Assembly (NCBI GenBank): GCA_016125425.1
Contig: WGLT01000022.1
Coordinates: 1-64,000 of the forward strand
DNA: 64,000 nucleotides
Origin: Alphaproteobacteria bacterium
Lineage (GTDB): Bacteria; Pseudomonadota; Alphaproteobacteria; Caulobacterales; Parvularculaceae
Direction of reading: 5' to 3'
Under the pieces are notes generated by a model. The model was not told the DNA's origin and ran no database searches. It was given only the letters and a program-made list of their open reading frames with translations. Below are positions 37,651-46,450 of the stretch, in pieces (positions within the stretch are counted from its first letter, which is position 1; every line of letters begins with the position of its first letter). Both the position numbers and the translations under genes were made by a program.

Positions 37651-38601
37651 CTAATGACGATCCGATGCGTGTTCGCGCTGCGCGAGGAATTTCTCCGCTT
37701 CAAGCGCGGCCATGCACCCCATGCCGGCGGCGGTCACCGCCTGACGGTAGATGTCGTCGGTGACGTCCCCGGCGGCGAAGACGCCCGGAATTTCCGTCCT
37801 CGTTGAATCGGGCGCTGTCACGAGATAGCCGCTTTCCTTCATCTTGAGCTTGCCTTTGAAGAGCTCCGTCGACGGCTTGTGGCCGATGGCGATGAACACG
37901 CCATGCGCGGCGATCTCGCGAGGCTCATCTTTATTGACATGCTTGAGACGCACGCCGGTGACGCCGAGCGGGTCGCGCGTTCCGAGAATTTCATCGACGA
38001 CATGATCCCAGACCACTTCGATATTGGGTTTGGCGAAGAGGCGTTCTTGCAGGATCTTTTCCGCGCGGAATTCATTGCGGCGATGAACGATCGTTACGGT
38101 CTTCGCGAGGCCTGAGAGGAACAGAGCCTCTTCGACCGCCGTGTTTCCGCCGCCGACGACGACCACATCCTTGCCGCGATAAAAGAAACCGTCGCAGGTC
38201 GCGCAGGCCGAAACGCCGAAACCTTGAAATGTCTTTTCGGAGGGAAGGCCGAGCCATTTGGCCTGCGCGCCCGTTGCGATGATCAGCGCTTCGGTCTCAT
38301 AGACGGTTCCATTGTCGCCTTTGAGCCTGAAGGGCGGGCCGGAAAGATCGACGTCGACGATCAGGTCGGAGATGAAAGCCGCGCCGACATGCTCGGCCTG
38401 TTTTTGCATCTGCTCCATCAGCCACGGGCCCTGGATCACGTCGGCGAAGCCGGGATAGTTTTCGACGTCGGTCGTGATCGTCATCTGGCCGCCGGGCTGA
38501 AGGCCGTGAATGACCATCGGTTTCAATCCTGCGCGCGCCGTGTAGATGGCGGCGGTAAGGCCGGCCGGCCCGGATCCTAGAATAATGACGCGCGATTTCA
38601 T
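37651..38601 (-). CDS. trxB: Thioredoxin reductase
   Basis: A 316-residue NADPH-dependent FAD enzyme that reduces thioredoxin. The FAD motif [16 protein letters not shown] opens the protein, the redox pair is Cys133-Cys136 in ACATCDG, the NADPH motif is [13 protein letters not shown], and the C-terminal FAD contact [17 protein letters not shown] is intact. A GAGAGG ribosome site precedes the ATG. It forms an operon with msrA and is divergent from hmgA. Confidence 0.97.
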   Translation of the reverse strand: MKSRVIILGSGPAGLTAAIYTARAGLKPMVIHGLQPGGQMTITTDVENYPGFADVIQGPWLMEQMQKQAEHVGAAFISDLIVDVDLSGPPFRLKGDNGTVYETEALIIATGAQAKWLGLPSEKTFQGFGVSACATCDGFFYRGKDVVVVGGGNTAVEEALFLSGLAKTVTIVHRRNEFRAEKILQERLFAKPNIEVVWDHVVDEILGTRDPLGVTGVRLKHVNKDEPREIAAHGVFIAIGHKPSTELFKGKLKMKESGYLVTAPDSTRTEIPGVFAAGDVTDDIYRQAVTAAGMGCMAALEAEKFLAQREHASDRH

Positions 38602-38738
38602 GGAGCCTCTCTTGGAACTGGCGATGTGGCGTTGGCGGCCCGGCGGCGCAAGCGGAATGGCGGGCCGGTCGCGCAGGCGTTACCAAAGCTTGGCCAAGGC
38701 GCAAAGCCGCCCGTGCTTGCGGCGGGGCGCGGCGGATG

Positions 38739-38752
38739 GTAACAAATGTTAC
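38739..38752. promoter_or_regulatory. Perfect palindrome GTAACAAATGTTAC, probable operator for hmgA
   Basis: Two 6-base arms (GTAACA / TGTTAC) with AA between them end 18 bases before the hmgA ATG, adjacent to the ribosome site GGAGGA. A repressor bound here would block transcription or early elongation. The regulator is not encoded nearby, so the assignment is by symmetry and position only. Confidence 0.5.
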
Positions 38753-38770
38753 TAATTCACGGAGGAGCCC

Positions 38771-39913
38771 ATGACCCGGAAATGGATCACCGCCTCGCGC
38801 ATTGAGGGAAAAGCCTCGCGCCAGGCGCACGCCGACATGCCCGCCGGCACTTACGAGCGCGAAATGTCGAAGGAGGGCTTTTTCGGTCCCGCCGCGTTTC
38901 TTCATCACAAGCGTCCGCCGACGGGCTGGACGAGCTTCGAGGGCCCTTTGCGGCCCCGCGCCTTCAACCTCGCCGCGCTCGACGAATGCGAAGCCTCGCC
39001 CTGGGCCTCGCACCGCGTGCTGCACAACAACGCGACGGATATCCGCTTTTGGCGATTGGGGGCGGCGATGCCGGCGCTGGCGCGCAACGCCGACGGCGAT
39101 CAGATACTTTTCATCCACAAGGGCGAGGGCGATCTTTTCTGCGATTTCGGGCATCTGGCTTTCGAGGCGGGCGACTATATCGTCCTGCCGCGCGGAACGA
39201 TGTGGCGATTGAGTCCCTCGACGCCGCTCAGCATACTGATGATCGAGGCGACGAACAGCCATTTCACTTTGCCGGACAAGGGTCTTGTCGGCGGCCATGC
39301 GATCTTCGATCCGGCGGTGCTTGACGCGCCCAAGATCGACGACGCCTTTCTCGCCCATCAGCGCGAAGATGACGAAACTCGCGTCGAGATCAAAAAACGC
39401 GGCCAGGTCTCGGTCGCGACCTATCCCTATAACCCGCTCGATGTCGTCGGCTGGCACGGAGAATTGTCGCCGGTGCGCCTCAATGTGCGCGATATCCGCC
39501 CATTGATGAGCCACCGGTATCACGTGCCGCCCTCGGCGCACACGACCTTCCTGTCGGACCGGTTTGTCGTCTGCACCTTCGCGCCGCGGCCCTTCGAGAC
39601 CGACCCCGGCGCTCTGAAAGTGCCGTTCTTTCACAATAATGACGATTATGACGAAGTGCTGTTCTATCATGCGGGCGATTTCTTCAGCCGCGACAATATC
39701 GACGCGGGCATGATGACCTTCCATCCGTCCGGCTTCACGCACGGCCCGCATCCGAAGGCCCTCAAAAACATGCTGGAGCAGTCAAAGCCTGCGACCGACG
39801 AATATGCGGTGATGGTCGACACGCGCGATCCGCTCGAAATCGGCGAAGGCGCCGCAGCAGTCGAAAATGTCGACTATGTAAACTCCTGGCGCGTCCCGGG
39901 GGCGGCCGAGTAG
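38771..39913 (+). CDS. hmgA: Homogentisate 1,2-dioxygenase
   Basis: Opens the aromatic ring of homogentisate in tyrosine and phenylalanine breakdown. The 380-residue cupin protein is shorter than the roughly 440 of Pseudomonas and mammals but keeps the metal-site region FHNNDDYDEVLFYHAGDF and FHPSGFTHGPHP (His/Glu ligands). It matches the short alphaproteobacterial form. GGAGGA stands 6 bases before the ATG, and a palindrome lies just upstream. A histidine phosphatase gene follows one base after its stop. A fumarylacetoacetase-type enzyme is 3.2 kb downstream. Confidence 0.88.
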   Translation: MTRKWITASRIEGKASRQAHADMPAGTYEREMSKEGFFGPAAFLHHKRPPTGWTSFEGPLRPRAFNLAALDECEASPWASHRVLHNNATDIRFWRLGAAMPALARNADGDQILFIHKGEGDLFCDFGHLAFEAGDYIVLPRGTMWRLSPSTPLSILMIEATNSHFTLPDKGLVGGHAIFDPAVLDAPKIDDAFLAHQREDDETRVEIKKRGQVSVATYPYNPLDVVGWHGELSPVRLNVRDIRPLMSHRYHVPPSAHTTFLSDRFVVCTFAPRPFETDPGALKVPFFHNNDDYDEVLFYHAGDFFSRDNIDAGMMTFHPSGFTHGPHPKALKNMLEQSKPATDEYAVMVDTRDPLEIGEGAAAVENVDYVNSWRVPGAAE

Positions 39914-39914
39914 G

Positions 39915-40667
39915 ATGATGCCGTTCAAGCTCGCCGTCTTCGCCGCGACATTCGCTTTTATCGGCGCGACACAGGCCGCGCCTTATCGCGCGCCGGTCTA
40001 TCAATTGCCGCCGCCCGAGGCGGCGGAAGCGAACGCAAATATCATCCTTGTGCGGCACGCTTATCCTGCCTGCCATGACGTGCAATGCGGCCTCACCGAA
40101 GACGGCGACGGACAGGCGGCGCGTCTCGGGCGCATTGTCGCCGCGCTGAAAAATGACGGCTTGAAACCATCCGGCGTTTATGCGTCGGGGACATGCCGGA
40201 CGATGTTGACGGCGACCCCGGCCGCGAACGCGCTCGGGCTTCCGGTGAAAGCTTTCCCCGCACGCGAGGGAATCGCTTTTTGCGCCTATCTCGGCGAGGG
40301 CGAGGGGTTGAAGCGCCCTTCGGCGGAGCGGCGCCCGGAGAAGGGCGCGCAGACGGGCGAAGGCGAGGCGGCGAGCCGGGACGGGCTCATCGATTTTCTG
40401 AACGCTGACGCTGCGGGCGATGACTCAACAAGGCGCTTCGCCGTTGCCGTCGATCATTCGAATTTTGTCTGCGAATGGTTTCTCCGGCTCGGCGTCGACC
40501 CGAAAAGTTACGCGAAGGATTGCGTTTTCGAAGGGGGGCTGAAACTCACGGACTATGCGGACATATTCTGGCTTTATGACGCAAAGCCCGGCCCCGGCGT
40601 CGACTGGCGGCTGATTGTCCTCGAAGACGGATTCGATATCGACAAGAAGAACGCCTACGAGCCGTAA
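39915..40667 (+). CDS. Exported histidine phosphatase family protein
   Basis: A 250-residue protein with a signal peptide (MMPFKLAVFAATFAFIGATQA). The phosphatase signature appears as ILVRHAYPA, in which the usual RHG has become RHA, and the second His is likely the one in VAVDHSNFV. The ASGTCRTMLTA block is the conserved Arg region. The Gly-to-Ala change may reduce activity. Periplasmic. It begins one base after the hmgA stop, so it is co-transcribed with hmgA, but no metabolic link is apparent. Confidence 0.75.
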   Translation: MMPFKLAVFAATFAFIGATQAAPYRAPVYQLPPPEAAEANANIILVRHAYPACHDVQCGLTEDGDGQAARLGRIVAALKNDGLKPSGVYASGTCRTMLTATPAANALGLPVKAFPAREGIAFCAYLGEGEGLKRPSAERRPEKGAQTGEGEAASRDGLIDFLNADAAGDDSTRRFAVAVDHSNFVCEWFLRLGVDPKSYAKDCVFEGGLKLTDYADIFWLYDAKPGPGVDWRLIVLEDGFDIDKKNAYEP

Positions 40668-40687
40668 TTCCATTCGGCGAGGAAAGC

Positions 40688-40716
40688 GCCGGCGCCCGCT
40701 TCCGCGGAGCGCCGGC
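40688..40716. terminator. Hairpin between convergent genes
   Basis: GCCGGCGC (40688-40695) pairs with GCGCCGGC (40709-40716) across a 13-base loop. There is no strong T tract on either side, so factor-independent termination is uncertain. It separates the histidine phosphatase and the peptidase genes. Confidence 0.4.
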
Positions 40717-40736
40717 TCAATTCCAGAAAGCGTGCG

Positions 40737-42848
40737 CTAGTTTTTAGCTGGCGCAAGTCCGCGATGGATGAGCATCGGACCGACATCCGGGTCCTTGCCG
40801 TAAAACGCGCGGAACATCGTTCCGTAATCCTCCGTATGGCCTTTGGACAGGATCATGTCGCGGAAACGCTGACCGTTTTCGCGCGTCATGCCGCCATGCT
40901 CGGCGAACCACGCATAGGCGTCGTCGTCGAGCATGACCGTCCATTGATAGGCGTAATAGCCGGCCGCATAGCCGTTCGCCCAGATATGAAGGAAATAGCT
41001 GGAGCGATAGCGCGGCGGCACGTCCGCGAAGTCGGTGTGCGTGTCGGCCAGGGCCTTCTTCTCGAATGCGTCGACGTCCTGCTTCGGCGCGTCGGCGGGA
41101 AGCATGTGCCATTCCATGTCGAGCTGCGAGGCGGCGAGCAATTCGCCGAGATCGTAGCCCTGATTCCAGGTTTGCGACTTCTTGATCTTGTCGACGAGCG
41201 CCTGCGGGATCGGTTCGCCCGTTTTGTAATTCACCGCATAGTGCTTCAGCACTTGCGGGTAGAGCGCCCAGTGCTCGTTGAACTGCGAGGGGAATTCAAC
41301 CCAATCGCGCGCCGTGTTCGTTCCCGACAGCGTTTCATATTCCTGATTGGCGAACAGACCATGCAGCGCGTGGCCGAATTCGTGGAACATGGTCGTCACG
41401 TCGTCGAAAGTGAGGAGGGCGGGCTGACCCGGCGCCGGCTTGGTGAAATTCGCGACATTGTAGACAACCGGCTTCGTGCCGAGCAGTTTCGACTGCTGGA
41501 CGAAATTGCTCATCCACGCGCCGCCGGATTTGTTGTCCCGCTTGAAGTAGTCGCAATAGAACAGGCCGAGCGGCGAGCCGTCCTTGTCGAAGACTTCGAA
41601 GACGCGAACGTCCTTTTGATACACCGGAAGGTCGTGACGCTCCTTGAAGGTGATGCCGTAGAGCTGGTTGGCGGCGTAGAACACGCCGTTTTCAAGGACG
41701 TTGTTGAGTTCGAAATAGGGTTTGAGCGCATCCTGGTCGAGATCGTATTTCTCCTTGCGGACATGATCGGAATACATCTCCCAGTCCCAGGGCTTCAACG
41801 CGAACTTCTTTCCGTCCTTGTCGATCGCCGCCTGGATGAGTTTCGCTTCGTCCTTGATCTTTGCGGCCGTCGGCGCGACGAGCTGGCCGATGAATTTCTC
41901 GACCGCCTCCGGAGTCTTGGCCATCTGGTCGGAAAGCACGTAAGCGGCGTAATTCGGATAGCCGAGCAATTTCGCCTTTTCGGCGCGCAGCTTGGCGAGT
42001 TCGGCGATGATCGCGCGCGTATCGTTCGAGTCGCCTTTTTCGGTGCGCATCCATGAATTGTTGAACAGTTTCTCGCGAACGGCGCGGTTCGTCAGTTCGG
42101 CGAGCAGGGGTTGCTGCGTCGTGTTCTGCAGCGGGATCACCCATTTGTCTTTCAGGCCGCGCGCCTTCGCCGCATCGGCCGCCGCCGCGATCTCTGCGTC
42201 GCTGAGGCCGGCGAGATCGGCTTTGTTGTCGATGACGAGCGCGCCGTCTTTCGTACCGGCGAGCAGTTTCTGCTGAAACTCTGTTTCCAGCGACGCATCC
42301 TTCTTGTTTATTTCCCGGAGCTTCGCCTTGTCCTCTTCCGACAGATTGGCGCCGGCGCGGACGAATTGCTCGTAATAGATTTTCAGAAGCTGCGCGGATT
42401 CCGGATCGAGCTTCAGATCGGCGCGATGATCGTAAAGCGACTTCACCCGGCCGAACAGCTTCGAATTGAGGAAGATCGCATCCTGATGCGCTGCGAGCTT
42501 CGGCGCCTCTTCTGACTGCACCTTATCGAGCGTGTCATTGGTGTTGGCCGAGACGACGGCGAAAAACACCTCCGATACGCGGTCGAGCATTCGGCCGGAT
42601 TTCTCCATCGCGACGATGGTGTTTTCGAATGTAGGCGCGGCCGGATTGTTCGCGATCTCGTCGATCTCGGCGAGCTGCTTCTTCATCGCCTCTTCGAAAG
42701 CCGGCTGATAGTCCGTGTCCTTGATCTTGTCGAACATCGGCGCCTCAAACGGCAGCGTGCTCGGCGTGTCGAAGGGATTGGCGCTGGCGGCGCCGACGAG
42801 CATGGCGGAGGCGGCCGCCCCCAAACAGAGCATGTTGATGCGAAGCAT
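40737..42848 (-). CDS. dcp: Exported M3 family metallopeptidase (dipeptidyl carboxypeptidase-like)
   Basis: A 703-residue zinc oligopeptidase of the M3 (thimet/Dcp) family. The zinc motif is HEFGH in TMFHEFGHALHGLFA, with a further glutamate in the downstream segment. The N-terminal MLRINMLCLGAAASAMLVGAASA is a signal peptide, placing it in the periplasm, where it would release dipeptides from peptides. The ATG at 42848 was preferred because GGGAG lies 5 bases before it; another ATG is at 42860. The subfamily (Dcp rather than OpdA) is inferred from overall length and sequence. Confidence 0.88.
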   Translation of the reverse strand: MLRINMLCLGAAASAMLVGAASANPFDTPSTLPFEAPMFDKIKDTDYQPAFEEAMKKQLAEIDEIANNPAAPTFENTIVAMEKSGRMLDRVSEVFFAVVSANTNDTLDKVQSEEAPKLAAHQDAIFLNSKLFGRVKSLYDHRADLKLDPESAQLLKIYYEQFVRAGANLSEEDKAKLREINKKDASLETEFQQKLLAGTKDGALVIDNKADLAGLSDAEIAAAADAAKARGLKDKWVIPLQNTTQQPLLAELTNRAVREKLFNNSWMRTEKGDSNDTRAIIAELAKLRAEKAKLLGYPNYAAYVLSDQMAKTPEAVEKFIGQLVAPTAAKIKDEAKLIQAAIDKDGKKFALKPWDWEMYSDHVRKEKYDLDQDALKPYFELNNVLENGVFYAANQLYGITFKERHDLPVYQKDVRVFEVFDKDGSPLGLFYCDYFKRDNKSGGAWMSNFVQQSKLLGTKPVVYNVANFTKPAPGQPALLTFDDVTTMFHEFGHALHGLFANQEYETLSGTNTARDWVEFPSQFNEHWALYPQVLKHYAVNYKTGEPIPQALVDKIKKSQTWNQGYDLGELLAASQLDMEWHMLPADAPKQDVDAFEKKALADTHTDFADVPPRYRSSYFLHIWANGYAAGYYAYQWTVMLDDDAYAWFAEHGGMTRENGQRFRDMILSKGHTEDYGTMFRAFYGKDPDVGPMLIHRGLAPAKN

Positions 42849-43153
42849 GAAGACTCCCATTCGTTGTCTTATTCTTTTGAACGCCGACGGTCTCGCTGCG
42901 GCGGGATGAACGACGCCCCCGGCGCGCTGTCTAGCCGATTGACGGGGACCCGCCAAATGCTGCGCCAAAGGGGAACGATTCTGCTCTGCAAGCGCCGAAT
43001 TCGGTCCCTTGAGGCATTCAGAAGGCGCGGCCCTGAGCGGAAAACGCTAGCCTCTCCGGCGGCGGCGGCGGGCTGGCGGCGCGGGCCCGGCCCCGCCCGG
43101 TGTTGCCCAGCGCGCGGCTGGCGGGCTATCCCACGGGCGGAAAGGGAGCCGCC
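42849..43153. other. Divergent intergenic region, no gene seen
   Basis: A 305-base stretch between the divergent peptidase and FAH-family genes. It must hold both promoters. I see GC-rich DNA with no convincing small gene, hairpin terminator or recognisable operator. Confidence 0.5.
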
Positions 43154-44164
43154 ATGAAACTCGCCTCGCTCAAGCACGGCCGCGACGGCCGCCTCGTCGT
43201 CGTCTCGAATGACCTGACCCGCTGCACGGACGCGGCGCGAATCGCGCCGACGCTCCAGGCGGCTCTCGATGACTGGGAGCGCGCCGAGCCGCATCTGCGC
43301 GAGCTGGCGCAAAGCCTCGAAGCGGGCGCCGCGCCGGTCGAGCGCTTTCACGAACGCGACTGCGCTTCGCCGCTTCCGCGAAGCTTTCAGTGGGCGGATG
43401 GTTCGGCTTACGTTAATCACGTCGAGCTCGTACGCAAGGCGCGCGGCGCGGAAATGCCGGCGAGTTTCTGGACGGACCCGCTCATGTATCAAGGCGGCTC
43501 GGACGCATTTCTCGGTCCGCGCGACCCGATCGCCATGCCGACCGAAGACTGGGGCGTCGACATGGAGGCCGAAGTCGCGGTCATCACGGGCGACGTGCCG
43601 ATGGGCGTGACGCCGGAGGAGGCGAGGGGCTTTATCAGGCTCGTCATGCTCGTCAATGACGTTTCGCTGCGCGGCCTCATTCCGGCCGAGCTGGCGAAGG
43701 GCTTCGGCTTCTTCCAGTCGAAGCCGTCTTCGGCCTTCAGTCCCTGCGCCGTGACGCCCGACGCGCTCGGCGAGGCGTGGGACGGGGCCAAGCTGCATCT
43801 GCCGCTGCTGGTGCGGTTGAATGGCGAGGAGTTCGGCCGCGCCAATGCCGGGATCGACATGACTTTCGATTTCGGCCAGCTCATCGCCCATGCGGCGAAA
43901 TCGCGTCCGCTCGGCGCGGGCGCGATCATCGGGTCCGGCACCGTCTCGAACAAGCTCGACGGCGGGCCCGGCAAGCCGGTCGCTCAAGGCGGCGCCGGTT
44001 ATTCCTGCATCGCCGAGATCCGGATGATCGAAACGATTGAAACGGGCGCGCCGAAAACGCCCTTCATGCGCTTCGGGGACCGGGTGGAGATCGAGATGCT
44101 CGACGCGGCCGGCCATTCGATCTTCGGCCGGATCGATCAGAAACTTATCCGGTATGAGCGATAG
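43154..44164 (+). CDS. Fumarylacetoacetate hydrolase family protein
   Basis: A 336-residue enzyme of the FAH superfamily. The metal-binding signature is visible in DWGVDMEAEVAVITGDVPMG (two Glu and Asp ligands), followed by RLVMLVNDVSLR, KPSSAFSPCAVTPD and GSGTVSNK. The family includes fumarylacetoacetase and related C-C hydrolases. The presence of hmgA 3.2 kb away supports the homogentisate route, with this as the last step, but a different diketone substrate is possible. AAAGGGAG precedes the ATG. Confidence 0.85.
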   Translation: MKLASLKHGRDGRLVVVSNDLTRCTDAARIAPTLQAALDDWERAEPHLRELAQSLEAGAAPVERFHERDCASPLPRSFQWADGSAYVNHVELVRKARGAEMPASFWTDPLMYQGGSDAFLGPRDPIAMPTEDWGVDMEAEVAVITGDVPMGVTPEEARGFIRLVMLVNDVSLRGLIPAELAKGFGFFQSKPSSAFSPCAVTPDALGEAWDGAKLHLPLLVRLNGEEFGRANAGIDMTFDFGQLIAHAAKSRPLGAGAIIGSGTVSNKLDGGPGKPVAQGGAGYSCIAEIRMIETIETGAPKTPFMRFGDRVEIEMLDAAGHSIFGRIDQKLIRYER

Positions 44165-44224
44165 AGCGCCCTTGCTGCGGCGCGCGGATGACATTGGCGG
44201 GCGGACCGATTAGCTTTGCGCGCC

Positions 44225-45121
44225 ATGCCGAGCCTGCGCGCCAAACTCGTCAATCGCTATGTCCGCACGGTGATGAAGCCGAAGCCGCTTCATCAGATCG
44301 AGCCGCCGGTTTTGCGCGCTTGGATCGAACAGCGCACGCTCCCGCTTCTCCCCAAAGGCGTCGCCAAAGAAGAAGCGGCAGGCGCAGTCCGGGGCGAATG
44401 GCATCGTCCGCACAACGCCGAAAGCGGCCGAGCGGTCTTGTATCTCCATGGCGGCGGTTATGTGTTCGGCTCGCCGAGAACGCATCGGACAGTGACTTTT
44501 CCGCTGGCGCTCGCCGCCGGAGCGGACGTCTTTTCGCTCGACTATCGCCTTGCGCCGGAACATCCCTGTCCGGCGGCGATTGAAGACGCCGTCGCCGCTT
44601 ATGAATTTCTTCTGTCGCAGGGGCGCGAGCCTGGCTCCATCGTCTTCGCCGGGGATTCGGCGGGCGGCGGCCTGGCCGTGACGACTTTGCTCGCGCTTAA
44701 GGAGCGCGGCGCGCCCATGCCGGCGGGGGCGGTGCTTTATTCGCCATTTGTCGATTTTACGATGACCGGAGAGTCGCTCGATCGCAACGAAGAGAGCGAC
44801 GCCATGTTCAACAAGGCCTCGATCGTTGAAGGCTCGAAGCATTATCGCGGCGGGCTCGATCCGAAGGACTGGCGCCTGTCGCCGATTTTCGCCGACCTCG
44901 GCGGTCTGCCGCCGATGCTCGTCTTCGCCAGCCGGTCGGAAATGCTCTTTGACGACGCCGTCCGTCTCGCCCTCAAGGCGCGCGAAAGCGGGGTCGACAT
45001 GCGTTTCGAGGAACGCGACGGCCTGGTTCATGTCTGGCCGGTCTTCCATCCCTTGCTGCCGGAGGCGAAAGAGACGATCGGCGAAAGCGCGGACTTCATA
45101 CGCGAGCGGACGAAGGGCTGA
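44225..45121 (+). CDS. Alpha/beta hydrolase (hormone-sensitive-lipase family)
   Basis: A 298-residue esterase/lipase. The oxyanion motif is HGGGY in VLYLHGGGYVFGS, the nucleophile Ser lies in FAGDSAGGGLAV, and the late Asp and His are in EMLFDDAV and GLVHVWPVF. These mark the HSL (type IV) family acting on short-chain esters. It begins at an ATG at 44225 after a weak upstream context; a TTG nine bases earlier was rejected. Its stop overlaps the start of the next gene (TGATG). Confidence 0.9.
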   Translation: MPSLRAKLVNRYVRTVMKPKPLHQIEPPVLRAWIEQRTLPLLPKGVAKEEAAGAVRGEWHRPHNAESGRAVLYLHGGGYVFGSPRTHRTVTFPLALAAGADVFSLDYRLAPEHPCPAAIEDAVAAYEFLLSQGREPGSIVFAGDSAGGGLAVTTLLALKERGAPMPAGAVLYSPFVDFTMTGESLDRNEESDAMFNKASIVEGSKHYRGGLDPKDWRLSPIFADLGGLPPMLVFASRSEMLFDDAVRLALKARESGVDMRFEERDGLVHVWPVFHPLLPEAKETIGESADFIRERTKG

Positions 45122-45384
45122 TGCGCGCTGACGCTGTAAAGCTCGTCATCGCTGTCTTTCTTGACCTTTTGGATTTTTCGCTCGGCCGCATCATCGGCTA
45201 CGGAACGATTCTCGACGTCGCATTCGCCGCGATCGCCTTTCTGCTTTGGGGGCCGATCGGGTTGTTGCAGCTTTGGGAGGCGCTCGATCCGACCGATCAG
45301 ATCGACGGCTTTGTTCCGACCATGACCTTGATCGCGCTCACGCAGATGCGGCGCATAGGAAAGACGAAAGGGGAGGAAAGATGA
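45121..45384 (+). CDS. Small membrane protein of unknown function
   Basis: An 87-residue hydrophobic protein: one segment at VKLVIAVFLDLLDFSLG, a second at ILDVAFAAIAFLLWGPIG, then a soluble stretch and basic end. I do not recognise it, though such proteins often accompany esterases or DUF2834 proteins. Its ATG overlaps the esterase stop and its stop overlaps the following ATG (ATGA), so the three genes make one translational unit. Confidence 0.7.
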   Translation: MRADAVKLVIAVFLDLLDFSLGRIIGYGTILDVAFAAIAFLLWGPIGLLQLWEALDPTDQIDGFVPTMTLIALTQMRRIGKTKGEER

Positions 45385-45803
45385 CGCGCTTCCAATGGAT
45401 ACGCATCGGTTATTGGCTGCTCGCGCTGGTCGCGCTCTTGGCGACCTGGAGCCAGAACCTGCACTATTTTGCAAACGGCGGCGCCGGCGCGGCCTTCATC
45501 CTCGACCTTAAGGTCAATCCGGCGGCGCGGTCGATATCGGTCGATATCGGTCTGTTTTTTCTCGCCGCCGCCGTCTTCATGGTGAGCGAGGCGCGCCGCC
45601 TCGGCGTCCGCTTCGTATGGCTCTATATTCTCGGCGGCTTGTTGATCGCGATCAGCGTGACCTTTCCGCTGTTTCTCGCGGCGCGGGAGATGAAATCCGG
45701 CGCCGCAGGCGCGTCGGCGAAGTGGACGCTTTTCGATATCGCCGCTTTCGCAGCCCTGGCCGCGCTCGTCATCGGGCTCGGCGGGTTTATCCTCGCCTCC
45801 TGA
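45381..45803 (+). CDS. DUF2834 family membrane protein
   Basis: A 140-residue protein with four hydrophobic segments. The conserved DIGLFFLAAAVFMVSEARRLG and PLFLAARE blocks fit DUF2834, a family of small inner-membrane proteins of unknown role. GGGGAGGAAAG stands directly before the ATG at 45381, the strongest ribosome site in the run. Confidence 0.75.
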   Translation: MTRFQWIRIGYWLLALVALLATWSQNLHYFANGGAGAAFILDLKVNPAARSISVDIGLFFLAAAVFMVSEARRLGVRFVWLYILGGLLIAISVTFPLFLAAREMKSGAAGASAKWTLFDIAAFAALAALVIGLGGFILAS

Positions 45804-45872
45804 AAATAGGATGGGTCCGCGCGCGGACCCCTCCTCCCCAGGCTGCAAAAACTTGATCTGCGCGCCGCCGGC

Positions 45873-46247
45873 TCAGTAGCGGCGCGGATGGTCGGGCGGG
45901 CGGCGATTGCCGTAGCGGCGGAAGGTTCCGTCTTCCCAATAGGTGTCGCCGTAATAGGGATCTTCGTAGTAATAGCGCCGCGAATAGCGGTCGTAATAGC
46001 GCGGGCCCCGGTCATGCGCGCGCGCAAAACAGGTGCCTGCGCGCGTGCAGCCTTCATAGGCGCCGACCGCCGCGCCGATCAGCGCGCCGGCGGCCGCGCC
46101 TTGTCCCGGCCGACCCGCAAAAGCCTGTCCGGCGACGGCGCCGGCGGCCGCGCCGATCGCCGCGCCGTAAAGGGCGCCTTCGCCCGTCGATTGACAGCCC
46201 GCCGCGCCGAGTGCGAGCGCTGCGGCGCCGATCAGCATCATTCTCAT
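45873..46247 (-). CDS. Glycine-zipper lipoprotein
   Basis: A 124-residue protein with a lipoprotein signal (lipobox AAGC near residues 15-18). Then comes a glycine-zipper region (GALYGAAIGAAAGAVAGQAF, ALIGAAVGAYEG) like those of Rcs- and 17 kDa-type surface antigens, and a tyrosine/arginine-rich tail (YDRYSRRYYYEDPYYG). Probably an outer- or inner-membrane-associated structural protein. AAGGAGAG precedes the ATG. It converges on the DUF2834 gene. Confidence 0.75.
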   Translation of the reverse strand: MRMMLIGAAALALGAAGCQSTGEGALYGAAIGAAAGAVAGQAFAGRPGQGAAAGALIGAAVGAYEGCTRAGTCFARAHDRGPRYYDRYSRRYYYEDPYYGDTYWEDGTFRRYGNRRPPDHPRRY

Positions 46248-46450
46248 CTTTCGCTCTCCTTCGAAGCCCGGGGCCTTCTGAATGACGCGACTGTGTTCCG
46301 CCCCTTTCGCTGCGAACTTCGCTCCTCAGCAAGGCGAGATTGCGGCTCGGGCGGGGCGAAATATGGCCGTCCGGCCACGTCTGCGCGCCGGCCTTGCAGG
46401 CGCGCGCGCGCGCACTAGGCTGGCGGCGGCGGCAAAAAAGGAGACGAGCC

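Noticed and set aside
38297-39751. 484-codon minus-strand frame across trxB and hmgA
   Set aside because: It is antisense to hmgA and out of frame in trxB; both are confidently assigned.
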